DNA of 64,000 nucleotides. It comes from Micrasema longulum. Taxonomy: Eukaryota; Arthropoda; Insecta; Trichoptera; Brachycentridae. Position 1 is the first letter of the stretch. Each line of letters starts with the position of its first letter. The DNA is taken from NCBI GenBank assembly GCA_022494885.1, contig JAGVSM010004947.1, positions 62,001 through 126,000 of the forward strand. The letters run 5' to 3'. Shown in pieces: positions 54,795 to 64,000 of the stretch. The notes under the pieces were generated by a model. The model had not been told where the DNA came from and searched no databases. It saw nothing but the letters and a program-made list of their open reading frames with translations. Position numbers and translations under genes: made by a program.

Positions 54795-55620
54795 AATAAA
54801 AAATGTAAAATATCAAACAATATTCGTCCGATAAACGATCAAAAAATTGTTTGACATCGAGCGCTTAAACATAAGTACAGTAGAACTCTATTTATCCGAA
54901 CTCCAGTCATCCGGATTGTCAAATATCTAGATTGTTATCAGAAAATAAATATTAAAGGTTTTTAATGTGATGCCATTTCGCTGTATTATTTAAATGGCAA
55001 TAAAATTAGGCAATCATTAACTCGAATAATTTGTTATTTACTATATTAATAAATATATTTATTATTAAAAAAAAAAAAATATTTATCAAACACCTTATCT
55101 TATTTTATCTCTAATTCTTATTATAAAAAATCTTATTACATAAAATACAATGGAAAAAAATGTATTCCAGTGCATTGAAAATATGTTACACGTAGAAAAA
55201 AAAATCTGTCTAAATAAAAAAGAAAAACACAACAAATTTCAATATAAAAATCACTTTCTAAAAGCCAGATTCAAATGTTAATGTACGGAAATAATATTGT
55301 TTATAAATAAAAAAAGAAATAAATCTATTATATCTAAGTCAAATTTAAAAAGCCTAATTTAGAAAGCAACAAATAACAAATCAACAATTTTAAGAAAAAC
55401 TAAGCACTTACTAAAGCATAGTTTAGAAAAAAACAAATCAAAAGATTTTAAAAATAAACTAGGTACTAAAGCCAAATTTGTAACAACAAAAATAAAAAAA
55501 ATAGATTTAAGAGTTGACCACTTACTCAAACATTATTTATGAAATAACAAAATAAAAAACAAGAGATTTAAAAATTGAACACTGACTAGAACAAAACAAC
55601 TAATATAACAAATCCCAAAG
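54795..55620. other. Very A-rich DNA, nothing recognised
   Basis: Long A-rich tracts with repeated wording (aaatcaa, aacaaataac) but no definable unit. Confidence 0.4.
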
Positions 55621-55621
55621 T

Positions 55622-55710
55622 CATCACTTAACCTACCAAATAACAGTTCGTAAGCTCCGTAAAGGCCCTGACATACAAATTTTTTACGGCTTGATCCCTG
55701 TTGAAAAAAT
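55622..55710 (+). repeat. FB1 arm scrap
   Basis: ccaaataacagttcgtaagc, tccgtaaaggccctgacata and tgatccctgttgaaaaaata follow the FB1 arm order. Confidence 0.5.
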
Positions 55711-55712
55711 AT

Positions 55713-55910
55713 CTAAAATTTATTAGGATTTAATAAATGAAAACCGTTATTCACGTGGAAGAAAACAATATTCACCTCGCGAAAGTTATAAATCCAACCC
55801 TGTTTTGATGCTTCGACTACAGGGTGTTCTTCGCGCACATCATCACAAATCACAGGCCGAGTAATCTCGGCCAGAATATTGGACGCGGTACAATAATACA
55901 AGGAAGACAT
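55713..55910 (-). CDS. Candidate coding exon, 65 codons, unrecognised
   Basis: ATG at 55910 opens a frame to a stop at 55713. It contains ASNILAEITRPVICDDVREE then HPVVEASKQGWIYNF. Amino-acid balance is protein-like, and the first 45 codons are clearly less A/T-rich than the flanks. A possible splice donor (CGCGAG|GTGAAT) at about 55776 would end a coding exon after QGWIYNFRE. No domain was recognised and no repeat partner was found in the window. It may be a host exon, a retrogene scrap or an unfamiliar transposon. Confidence 0.3.
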   Translation of the reverse strand: MSSLYYCTASNILAEITRPVICDDVREEHPVVEASKQGWIYNFREVNIVFFHVNNGFHLLNPNKF

Positions 55911-56785
55911 ATTTATTAGAATAAAAGGAATTCTATCGATTTTAGACTCAGTAAGACCTTTATCAAATGTTCAATATACGAAAGATTTCTTCAGCAACTT
56001 TGTATCTCGACTAAACAAACATTTTCTATCTCTTCCTCAACCTCTCCCGTCTTCTTTTTCTTTTATTTTATTTTTTCTATTAAAGACTAGTATATACATT
56101 TATGAACTTGTATACATGTATATTGCTAATTATTTTTTCAATTCGGTACTTCGCTCTCATACATTAGATTTGGCAATTGAACGCCATTGTGAACTGCTAC
56201 ATCCAATACCTTATCAGAATTCACCAATCACGTAATGAAATCGAACCATTCTTTTGATTCATGTGAAATCAAACTCCTTCATTCTTTATTAAGTAAAGCC
56301 CAAATAATGAATAGCTTAAAAAATAAAGAAATACAAAACAATTTGAATTCGGAAAAAACGTTAGTTAATAATATGATATTTATAAAATCTTCACCATTAC
56401 TTACAACATTCCCATTATAGACACCCCCCCCCCTCTTTAATAATCTCCTCCCAACCATGTCAGTACCTAAATTGTTAATTTCTGTATATTCATGTTTGGT
56501 TTATAATAACTCCAGTAGATGGAAAGATCTGTACTTTCCGAAACTAGTAGTGTTTGAAAATAACTCAAGTTTTCTTTGAATAAAGTATTGAATTCAATAT
56601 GTATAATCTTATATAACACCTTCGACATAAAACAACGACACACCTTTATGTACACTAGAATGTTTTATTTCTTCTATGTAATGGGAAACGTTAGTAATGT
56701 AAATATATGTATTTAATTCATATAAAAACTGTATTAAGTAGTAATATTGTAAACTAATATTTGCTAGCTGAATAAATAAATAAAA
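55911..56785. other. AT-rich DNA, nothing recognised
   Basis: Frames at 56235-56420 (+) and 56467-56655 (-) lack motifs. Confidence 0.4.
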
Positions 56786-56789
56786 AAAT

Positions 56790-57161
56790 ATATAAATGCA
56801 GGGTGTTCTATAAACGCTATCACATCCGAAATCAAGATGATCAGTATGGGCAAGAATACATTTAAGCATATTTAAAAAAATATTTAGAACTAAGAAAATT
56901 AAAAAAAAAAAAAAAATAAATAAAAAAACACACGGTTGCTTACTTCTGCAGGGGAGAAATGAGGTGAGCCCGGCGCAGTATAAGACTCCCCCCTCCCCCC
57001 TCCTCGTTTCACCCCTGCAGAAGTAAACAACCATTTGATTTATTAAAATTTTATTCATTCTAAAAAAATATATTAATTTGCCAATATGTTTTCTTGATCA
57101 TACTGAGCATCATAGTTTCGGATGTGACAGGGTTTAATAAACACTCTGTATACATATAAAT
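56790..57161. mobile_element. MITE-4 with an internal hairpin
   Basis: The left end CAGGGTGTTCTATAAACG and the inverse of the right end, CAGAGTGTTTATTAAACC, continue as related inverted repeats for about 55 bp (tcacatccgaaa, tcagtatg). An 8-bp direct repeat ATATAAAT (56790-56797 and 57154-57161) flanks it. With CAG-type ends this fits a hAT-like non-autonomous element, although a few bases lie between repeat and end. Inside, 56934-56964 and 57002-57032 form a second hairpin (28 of 31 paired, ttacttctgcagggg) around a loop with a C-rich pyrimidine run. The 149-codon minus frame across it is an artefact. Confidence 0.75.
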
Positions 57162-57302
57162 AAACGTAAAATTATGTACGTGTATTTTATGTTTTTATGT
57201 TTTCATTGGTTTTATATTTGATTTCGCAAAATATTAACAATTTATTTTAAAAATGTATACATACCATAAAATCAAAGAAATTAAATTTATAAAAAATCTA
57301 TA

Positions 57303-57444
57303 ATACAGGGCACTGCATTTGTACATCAATTGCAGCGTATTTGGATCAATTTTGTTACATAAAGGCAAGATGATCAGTCTTACGCTTCAGGTACCAGTCC
57401 AGGGACTATGAAATATTCTAATGTAAAAACACCATTTTAAATAA
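57303..57444 (-). repeat. SINE-A body without head
   Basis: cagggcactgcatttgtaca to accagtccagggactatgaa is SINE-A body. The head is replaced by the start of the next SINE-A at 57445, which probably inserted here. Confidence 0.75.
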
Positions 57445-57686
57445 ATCATCATCATATTTCCCTTTCCACACCTAATGGTGCGTAGGATACTGCATTGGAC
57501 CACAAATTGCAGCGTATCTTGATAAAAAAAAAATGTTACATGAAGGAAAGATGATCAGTCTTATGCTTCAGGTACCAGTCCAAGGACTCTATTCTAGTGT
57601 AAAAACACCCTTATACCATGTCGGGAATCGAACCCGACTCCCATTGAATGGCAGGCAAACACGCTGACCATTACACCACGAGGCCA
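57445..57686 (-). mobile_element. SINE-A, near-complete
   Basis: Tail atcatcatatttccctttcc at left; head at right, on the minus strand tggcctcgtggtgtaatggt with B box gggttcgattcc. It lies at the break of repeat X (57687) and cuts its small reading frame. Confidence 0.8.
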
Positions 57687-58140
57687 ATACAATGAAAGCA
57701 TCCACCCCTTTCCCGAAACTGTTCATAAAGACTTGTGTCTTTCTTCAGTTTCGCATATCACTATCAATTTTTTTAAAACTAATTAAGTGAAAATGTAATA
57801 TTTCTTTACAATCAAACCGCGGAAATAACAAAACAAAAAAACTTTCAAAGCTTTTATTGTACCCTTCACTGCAGTATTGTCAATTTGTGATCAATCAAAT
57901 ACACATGTTCAGCACAATAACCTTTTTCTAATTTCCCAGTATGACAGTGAAGGAATACAGTGTTTGTTCCAAATTGAGACCGCGGCCGCACGCTCCAGAT
58001 CCCGCCTCGGAAAGGAAGAAGAACGTAGTAATGCAAACAAATCAAACAACGACACAAAACCCAAATACATATAGGAAACGTTAGAATAATTTGCCCCATA
58101 CAACAAGCATTTAAGCAACAGAAAAAAAAAACGTATCTAT
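57687..58140 (-). repeat. Repeat X, copy without MITE-3
   Basis: Minus-strand order is the same as at 45540-46590: gcgtgcggccgcggtctcaa, caatttggaacaaacactgt, the gtgtatttgattgatcac block, gcggtttgattgtaaagaaa and aactgaagaaagacacaagt. MITE-3 is absent between gggtacaataaaag and gttatttccgcgg. The small frame is broken by a 1-bp loss before GAAGAAAG. It ends at a SINE-A. Confidence 0.7.
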
Positions 58141-58395
58141 ACCAAATCATCGAGGAACATCAAATTATCAATACGCTACTGGCAAAACCCTAACACAGAT
58201 CCTAACATTTTCCCTATCGAACTCAGGCGAAATTACTTTTCGTCATAATACTGAATCCCTCGCAAAAACCATTATCCTAATACCAACAGTAGAAACAATT
58301 CTATGCAAAGACCCTAATCGTCCAAACAATCTCTCAGACCTTAGAGCAGACGGCGCAGATAATAAATATTTTGAAACAACCACTTCGGACATAAA
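58141..58395. other. Unassigned, open plus frame without ATG
   Basis: A plus frame is open from about 58115 to 58416 (for example TESLAKTIILIPTVETILCK). The sequence is less A/T-rich than average. No domain was recognised; the frame ends in a SINE head. Confidence 0.25.
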
Positions 58396-58453
58396 TAAGA
58401 GACATCTTGCATTGTAGGCAACCGCGCTGACCATTACACCACGTGGCCGACAA
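58396..58453 (-). repeat. SINE-A head fragment
   Basis: cattgtaggcaaccgcgctg and accattacaccacgtggccg are the inverse of the A-box half of SINE-A; the B box is lost. Confidence 0.6.
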
Positions 58454-58509
58454 ATATATTTTTATTTTTAAAAAACGTGTTTCTTACAATGTTTTTGCCA
58501 ACTGAATAA

Positions 58510-58570
58510 CTAATAAAATGGTGAATGTTACAAATTGTGTAAAATGATCACTTAAACCAGCAAACAACAG
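58510..58570 (+). repeat. FB1 core scrap
   Basis: aaatggtgaatgttacaaat, tgatcacttaaaccagcaaa and caacagacccataaa follow FB1 core order. Confidence 0.6.
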
Positions 58571-58771
58571 ACCCATAAAGGCGGCATTGCAACTAAGTAA
58601 GCTGCACTTGATAAAGTTTAATAGTCACATAATGTTTTTAATTGATTATTCAAATGAAGATTGCATGTTAATGAAAGCGCTAAAAACTGTCCTAATTAGT
58701 CTAAAAACAGGTGATGTGCGTCACAATGCCGATTAAACTGGTAATATTAAAGTATAACCAAAGCTCAAAGA

Positions 58772-58936
58772 AATCATCATCATTATCATTCTCTTTCCAC
58801 ACCTAATGGTGCATAGGGCACTGCATTTGTACACCAATCGCAGCGTATCTTAATCATTTTTGTTAATGTCGGGAATCGAACCCGAGACCTTTTGAATGGT
58901 AGGCAAATGCACTGACCATCACACCACGAGGCCGAC
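58772..58936 (-). repeat. SINE-A with internal deletion
   Basis: Tail (atcatcatcattatcattct) and head (cggcctcgtggtgtgatggt) are present, but about 100 bp of body between cttaatcatttttgtt and aatgtcgggaatcgaacc are missing. Confidence 0.75.
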
Positions 58937-59229
58937 AAAAGTAATCAACCGGCTTCCTAAATTATTTATTTATGCTACGAGTATGAATCAATCAAACATG
59001 GTTCAAACTGTAATTCTTTTTTTGAGTGCATATTTTTATTTATTTTGCTTTTTCTATACATTTACTTTATTTTGGTAATTTAATTCATTTCATTTATTGA
59101 CTACAATTCTTTAGCCTATTTAAGATAAAAAAAATGTTTAATTTAACCTTCAATGAACCATTTTTCGTTTTTAATTTTCATTAAAAAAATAAGGAAATAT
59201 TTCATTTTTAATAACCCTTGAAATCAATA

Positions 59230-59640
59230 TTTTAAGTGCACCCTGCCAGAAATTGAACCCAAGACCTCGAGAATGCTAGGAAAACGCAACATCTACTATA
59301 CAACGAGGAGGACTTATCTCCACTCAATTTCCTTATTCAGGAACTTTACCCGAGAGCTGCCAACTAGTCAAAAACCCTCGTTCAGGCTTCTGGTAATTTC
59401 ACACACAGAACAGTATTGTCCATCCGCCTAGACTTGGGCTTCCAATTTCGGTATACAGATCCCGTTATACCGAGATCCCACTTGATTTTTTGATCCCGCG
59501 CTGATACTGGATTCCCTGGCATTTGCGGGATTTCTCCACTTGTAACTAATATTTCATTGCATGATGAGTAAAAGCTTACTCTTTCATCTGCTTTGAAAAT
59601 AAACTGTTCATCATCATCTTGCATATGTTCCATAGAATTT
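59230..59640 (-). repeat. SINE-B: upstream segment and tRNA-like head
   Basis: On the minus strand, from 59640: an 83-codon frame starting at an ATG (59633) with PQMPGNPVSARDQKIKWDL in it, then gaaattaccagaagcctgaa and the segment shared with 17148 and 51465, then the head near 59310 (cctcctcgttgtatagtaga) and B box at about 59260 (gggttcaatttc). The part of the frame above about 59440 has no partner here and could be flanking sequence or coding scrap. Confidence 0.5.
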
Positions 59641-59644
59641 ATTT

Positions 59645-60100
59645 AATAAAAAAAACTTTATAGGAATTAAGAGGCTGCTTGGGAAAGTACATAAAATGTA
59701 CATATTAAATGTAAGGGCATTAAGCCCTAAAATATAAATCACCTACGAGCGTTGAAGCTAAAATGCCATGTTTACACGGACTTGTCATTAGTACTAACTT
59801 GCTTAGTAACAAGTGAAAAGTTACGTTGGTGTTATTAGCATTTAAACATTATTTTACCAACGATAATATACGAACTTAAATGTTTATTTTTATATATAGA
59901 CGATTTTTGATTCCATAAACGTTAATGAAATTTAAATTTCTGGATGAATTTTATTTTGGAATTCCACCTTTTCGCCGCCATAGTCACAAAATAAATTTAA
60001 GTAAAACTTAAATAAACCTGAACAAAAATACACTTGCTGTTTCGATTTGTCAATAAACACTTACCGTAGGTAGCTGTTCATATAGTCAGCAAGCGACAAG
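59645..60100. other. AT-rich DNA, nothing recognised
   Basis: No shared repeat except a ggaattccacctt word near 59960. Confidence 0.35.
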
Positions 60101-60104
60101 CGCT

Positions 60105-60950
60105 TGGTAAATTGTGGCGAGCGGTGGTTCTTTTTTATGGAAAACTAAAAAAAATATTCGTTAATTTGTACCCACATATAGGTACATATTAGTTATACAT
60201 TGATAGTTTTTTTTGCTGTAGTTTTGTGATCATCATTTATCTTCTTCAGCTGTTGAAAACACAAGATTTTATTACTAAAAATATATCAAATTAACTTTAA
60301 CAGCCATTATTATTAACTTTGCAATATATGTAGCTTTATTATACACTATTTTAATACACCACTTGTACAAAAGTGTATTAAAAATACCACAATGGCATTA
60401 AGTAGATATTATTTAATTTTTAACGGTTGAATTCCAAAAGTTCAAATAATTCATAACCAAATACGAGTATGTATAGAACTCTTTTTGCAAATGTCAAACT
60501 CTGCTCTTCTTACCAACAGAGTTGCACTTTATTAAGAAATGCGATTTTCGAAAATGTATTAAAGGTCAGTTAATATTATTTAAGTGTTACCAAAAATACA
60601 GTTAAAAGAAAATTAGTAGAAATAATAAAGAATTTAAAGAAATAATCCGGCTGGGATCCATAAAAAACGAATGTTGTTTCTAAACATTCAAAACTAAAAA
60701 CCTTTTTTTTATAAATAAAAAATAACATCTTTCTGTTTTTTTTTGTATGTGCGTTCTCGGCGAATGCAGCCTTGGTAAACGATGATAGAAATATTTACTT
60801 TCTTAACTTTTTTCGACAAAACAAATTAAAGATTTTAAGAGCTATAAATATGCTTATGGCAAAGATCTACATTTCACTGAAAACCGCACGTAAATTGGTC
60901 TAGTAGTTATTCAGTCTATTAAGGACATACATACAAACATTGCCTTTTAT
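60105..60950 (+). repeat. RG followed by RF repeat
   Basis: 60105-60405 matches 30060-30310 (ggcgagcggtggttc, gtacccacatataggtacat, atgtagctttattatacact, acttgtacaaaagtgtatta). 60405-60950 matches 53205-53700 (acggttgaattccaaaag, aatgtcaaactctgctcttc, accaacagagt, aaaaccgcacgtaaattggt). Here they are contiguous, so RG and RF may be two parts of one element. Confidence 0.6.
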
Positions 60951-60954
60951 ATTT

Positions 60955-61490
60955 ATCAAAAATTAAAAAAATTGAAAAAAGGACCAACTTACCCCTAAAA
61001 ATATTTATATGGCTACCCATTCGCGGATGCAGATTTGACAGTCGTATCTTTGTCTATGTTTGTGGTATATGTACAACCTCAAAATTGACAAATATTACTT
61101 CTCGTATATAGCCTGATTCATGAAATCGAGAAACATTATTTAATATTACTGAATTTAAAGGTTGAAATTTTACGATGTGAAATTTAAACAGTGTATGTGG
61201 AGCAAAATAATGGATATTGTAAAATGAATTCCATTAGTTAGGAGCTATGACCGAGAAATTTAAACCTCTTTCTCCCTCATACACAGCGTATATGCAGCGA
61301 TGCAATACAGAATGAGCTTTAAACGACAAAAAAAATCGAGTCTATTTCATAAATTGACAGAGGTCAAATTCCTATCTGCCAATTTAGTCGATGGTTGAAC
61401 ATTCCACGGCACCACGAAACAACATAGGGTGGATTCATTAATATTTTTTTCTTTATTATTTCATTCATCAATAGGCAGGTTAAAACATGA
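60955..61490. other. Unassigned sequence
   Basis: No repeat match within the window; no coding signal. Confidence 0.35.
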
Positions 61491-61494
61491 AACA

Positions 61495-61565
61495 GTACAC
61501 CATGGGGCCGACTTATCTCCACTCGATTTCTTTTGGCAAAATTTTTACCTGCAAGTAGAAACTAA
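61495..61565 (-). repeat. SINE-B junction scrap
   Basis: caccatggggccgacttatc and tccactcgatttcttttggc are the inverse of the segment-head junction seen at 59310. Confidence 0.55.
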
Positions 61566-61649
61566 ATAAATGAAACAAAAAAGGAAAATAATTAATATGT
61601 GTCAACCCACCCTAATTTTACCAGATCGAGTGAATTGGAGCAATACGTG

Positions 61650-61755
61650 TGAAGCCGGTAGCCAACCCGGTTCGAATCCTACTCTATCCCAACATGATTC
61701 CCATTTTCTAATAGTGAGTCATGTACAACTCTTTGAAAATGGCCCTCAAAATTAA
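61650..61755 (+). repeat. SINE-B 3' half
   Basis: B box ggttcgaatcctac followed by tgagtcatgtacaactcttt and gaaaatggccctc, the SINE-B body seen at 27690. Confidence 0.55.
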
Positions 61756-61799
61756 ATATTTGGTTAAATAAGATTGCAAATATTTCTTTTTAAAAAAAT

Positions 61800-61885
61800 A
61801 AAATATTAACAATCTTTAGTTTTGGAATTTACTCACAAAAAAGTATCTAGGTACCTACTTATCAAAAGACCTTTTCCAACGTAAT
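61800..61885 (-). repeat. RF start, inverted scrap
   Basis: ttttggaatttactcacaaa, gtatctaggtacctacttat and caaaagaccttt are the inverse of 53100-53180. Confidence 0.55.
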
Positions 61886-62112
61886 AGCAGGCAAGCTAAC
61901 GTTTGGGCAGGACAACGTTTATCGGGTACGCTAGTTAATTATATTAACCAACATTATCGGCCATGCAATTGAGAAAAGACGAGATGATAAATTAGCCATC
62001 ATAAATCCTATTATAATATAGGATTTTTTTTATTTAAAAAAAAAAGATTTTTTATTAAAGAATTTGATGAAGAGTACACGTTTTTGTAAAATTCCAAGCA
62101 TATCTACTTTTA

Positions 62113-62235
62113 CACATCTAGTAAATGTTATCACTGTAACTCTCCAAAAAAAGAGACTAACTCTTGTGCTTGGAGAGTGACATACACTGTTTTAGTTGTT
62201 TATTTATAAGAGTTTATATAATTTCAAATACGAGT
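62113..62235. repeat. R6 dispersed repeat
   Basis: actgtaactctccaaaaaaa and taactcttgtgcttggagag, as at 23265, followed by gttgtttatttataagagtt. Confidence 0.6.
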
Positions 62236-62239
62236 ACAC

Positions 62240-62690
62240 GAGAAAGAAAAATAAAAACAAAGGACATTTAAGGAAAAAACATAAAACGATAATACATTCA
62301 TACTAATTAAAATTTAATGTTTTTTTACACGTGTTCAAAATATTTCTTTAGATTAACTTAAAATTTATTTATTGATGTATTATTTTTAATTGTTTTTAGT
62401 TCATTGGGAAGATTATTATAATTTTTTACACCTTTAAAGACAAAGCTATTTTGACCATGACTTGTATGAAATTTTGGCATTTTGATATTATGTTGGTATC
62501 TGAGTGACTTATTCATCTCAAATTATTTTATTTAGCCGCCGTTAACTTATGACTAAAAGTAATACCGACAACATTTTATCTTAGGTAGTTTCTTTGGAAT
62601 TTTTATTCTAATGTTTCTATAAAAAACGAAGTTGACTACCCGTATATCGATTCGTCCGTCGATAGGCATTTATAATTGTACAGCAGCGTA
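62240..62690. other. AT-rich DNA, nothing recognised
   Basis: No coding or repeat signal. Confidence 0.4.
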
Positions 62691-63015
62691 TTCCTAGGGT
62701 AACAGTATTACCGTCATTGTGGTTTCACGTTTTCTTGCGAAATTATTTTGGCAGTCACCAGCCTTGACGAATGGATGCAGACATAACAAAAAAGTGTACT
62801 ATCTATTTGAAATAGTTCGGGAACGTACCGGTGCAACGAATAGTAACAAAAGGAAAGAGAGGTTTATTGACCTGCCGAAAATTACGCTGCGGTTATCTAT
62901 TTTTTGCAATGCACGACTTTCAATTCTGGCTAAAGCCAACACCACTTTAAAAATGACTGAACAACTACGCGATGGTTTAAAAAACCCCTGACTATACTCG
63001 TGTCTTTTTTGCAAC
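62691..63015. other. GC-richer block with overlapping open frames
   Basis: A plus frame 62719-62991 (opens at GTG, 90 codons, includes RERTGATNSNKRKERF) and a minus frame 62799-63014 (71 codons) overlap. Base composition is more balanced than the neighbours. No domain was recognised on either strand. Could be an old coding scrap of a transposon or an exon. Confidence 0.25.
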
Positions 63016-63775
63016 GACGCTAGTTTTGCTTGACACTGGAGGATTCTTTGTTGCTTAACACTGTCGGATTATTTTTTTCACCCTTTATGGGACGATGGCA
63101 TATATTTATGTAACTTTATACGAAGGCATAGAATTATTATTACAATATTTTCTTTGTTAATATTTATCTAAAATGAACTTCATTTTTACAACTATATGAA
63201 TTAAACGTGGTTTTGTTATTTATTAGTTCTTTAAAAACAATTATAGAGAAAAATTGCAAAAATACAGGAGGCAAGTTTAAATACCTCAAAACACTGTAAA
63301 GTCGTACGCGTAAATGGCCAGTAACAAATATGCATGCAGCTTTATTTGTTTGCGTCATAGCGCACGCGACAAGTTTTAACTGGAACGTACATATATTGAT
63401 CACCATCTACATTTATTTGAATTCGTATATGAAGTTCATTTTAGATCAGTATTAACAAAGGAAAAAGTTTCAAAATATTTATCTATTTATACTATTACAA
63501 TATTTGTATTATATTAAATGTAATGTGATGCAATGTACCTACCAATGTACATACCAATGTGCTACCGCACCCGTCACACGAATCTATCTCTTTTCCATGT
63601 ACAATAGTTCGCACCAACTATGCACAGAACTCTCCTTGGCGCGTGGTTCGTAATTATAATGTATTTTTCAATAACATTGACACATTTAACTGCAGTTAAC
63701 TCACTTTTAAAACACTCACTTTGAAAAAAAAATTGTTTCTTTAAAAAAAAAAAAATTTACATAATAAATTTAAGA
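63016..63775. other. AT-rich DNA, nothing recognised
   Basis: A small repeat, accaatgtac/accaatgtgc, lies around 63540-63565. Confidence 0.4.
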
Positions 63776-63779
63776 TTTT

Positions 63780-63935
63780 TCTATTCACTCATATCAAACA
63801 CACACTCACCCTGTCCATAAAACCACCCTCATACCCATATACACTTACATACATATTCACATACCTACCAAAACCACTTTCCACTCACTTACCCACGCAT
63901 CCTCACGCACAAAAACTCACCCACATGCACTTCTA
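63780..63935. repeat. G-poor C/A/T tract, decayed CAC-type repeat
   Basis: About 150 bp with hardly any G, built from cactca, cacaca, catac and acccac words. The inverse type (G/T-rich, C-poor) is at 44405-44500. Probably a decayed tandem repeat. Confidence 0.5.
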
Positions 63936-64000
63936 TGTATCATCTAACTGAACTGGATTTTTATAATTGTATTTATGTGGAAAACGGATTTGGCTTTATT

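Noticed and set aside
56609..57058. 149-codon minus-strand frame, the longest in the window
   Set aside because: It runs through MITE-4, its poly-A/T tract and inner hairpin; Phe/Leu/Ile-rich and low-complexity. Not a gene.
58115..58416. About 100-codon open plus frame without ATG
   Set aside because: Ends in a SINE-A head, starts just after a stop near a poly-A run, and shows no domain or partner. Kept only as an unassigned note.
1..64000. CRISPR array, bacterial operon, toxin-antitoxin or phage-like system
   Set aside because: No spaced identical repeats, no ribosome-binding-site/ORF tandems, and all features fit insect repeat-rich intergenic DNA.

Overview
The window looks like intergenic DNA from an insect nuclear genome, most likely a moth or butterfly. 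The base composition is very AT-rich. The words TACGAGTA and TAGGTACCTA recur, a pattern I associate with Lepidoptera. The repeat content (mariner, RTE-, CR1- and Jockey/R1-type LINEs, a Penelope-like element, tRNA-derived SINEs, MITEs) also fits an arthropod. The order is an inference from composition; no host gene is present to confirm it. I found no intact protein-coding host gene, no functional tRNA or rRNA gene, no CRISPR array and no operon. Almost every long reading frame is a shadow of low-complexity DNA or the decayed tail of a transposable element.

Family names used below are mine. FB1 is a foldback family with about 20 partial or composite copies across the window; it holds the strongest palindromes. 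SINE-A has a tRNA-like head and an (ATG)n tail. SINE-B is a composite repeat carrying a tRNA-like head downstream of a separate conserved segment. SINE-C has a tRNA-like head and ends in gtggtgcaaaaataaa. SINE-D is a short tRNA-like repeat. LINE-R is RTE-type (WQWAGH motif). LINE-G carries WFGHVEQMDD. LINE-C is CR1/L2-like. LINE-J1, J2 and J3 have Jockey-like C-termini. LINE-T is R1-like. PLE is a Penelope-like element with a GIY-YIG remnant. MITE-1 to MITE-4 and FB2 are short elements with inverted ends. R5, R6, RF and RG are unclassified dispersed repeats.

Layout. 1-11 kb: a LINE-R tail, a decayed SINE-A, two CpG-rich islands (1.2-1.5 and 7.9-8.2 kb), the well-preserved MITE-1 and several FB1 pieces. 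11.1-12 kb: a large FB1 palindrome. 12.7-15.8 kb: Jockey-like LINE tails, a possible first exon at 14.6 kb, and a SINE-A inserted into FB1 with clear target-site duplications. 17-30 kb: scattered SINEs, R5 repeats and a dead mariner. 30.7-31.7 kb: two truncated LINEs head to head. 32.2-33.1 kb: an FB1 composite. 33.2-34.1 kb: the PLE 3' end. 38.1-39 kb: the longest RTE-type remnant. 41.9-50.7 kb: layered insertions, including a MITE in a LINE, a MITE in another repeat (X) with a comparable unoccupied copy at 57.7 kb, and a LINE inside a LINE. 51-64 kb: more SINE-A/B, the RF/RG pairs, MITE-4 and a few unrecognised open frames.

The elements do not form a working system. They are successive generations of transposons, and the insertion order can be read in several places. 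The best leads for something undescribed are the FB1 family with its conserved cysteine-containing frame, the composite SINE-B, the small membrane-protein-like frame in repeat X, and the candidate exon at 55.7-55.9 kb.
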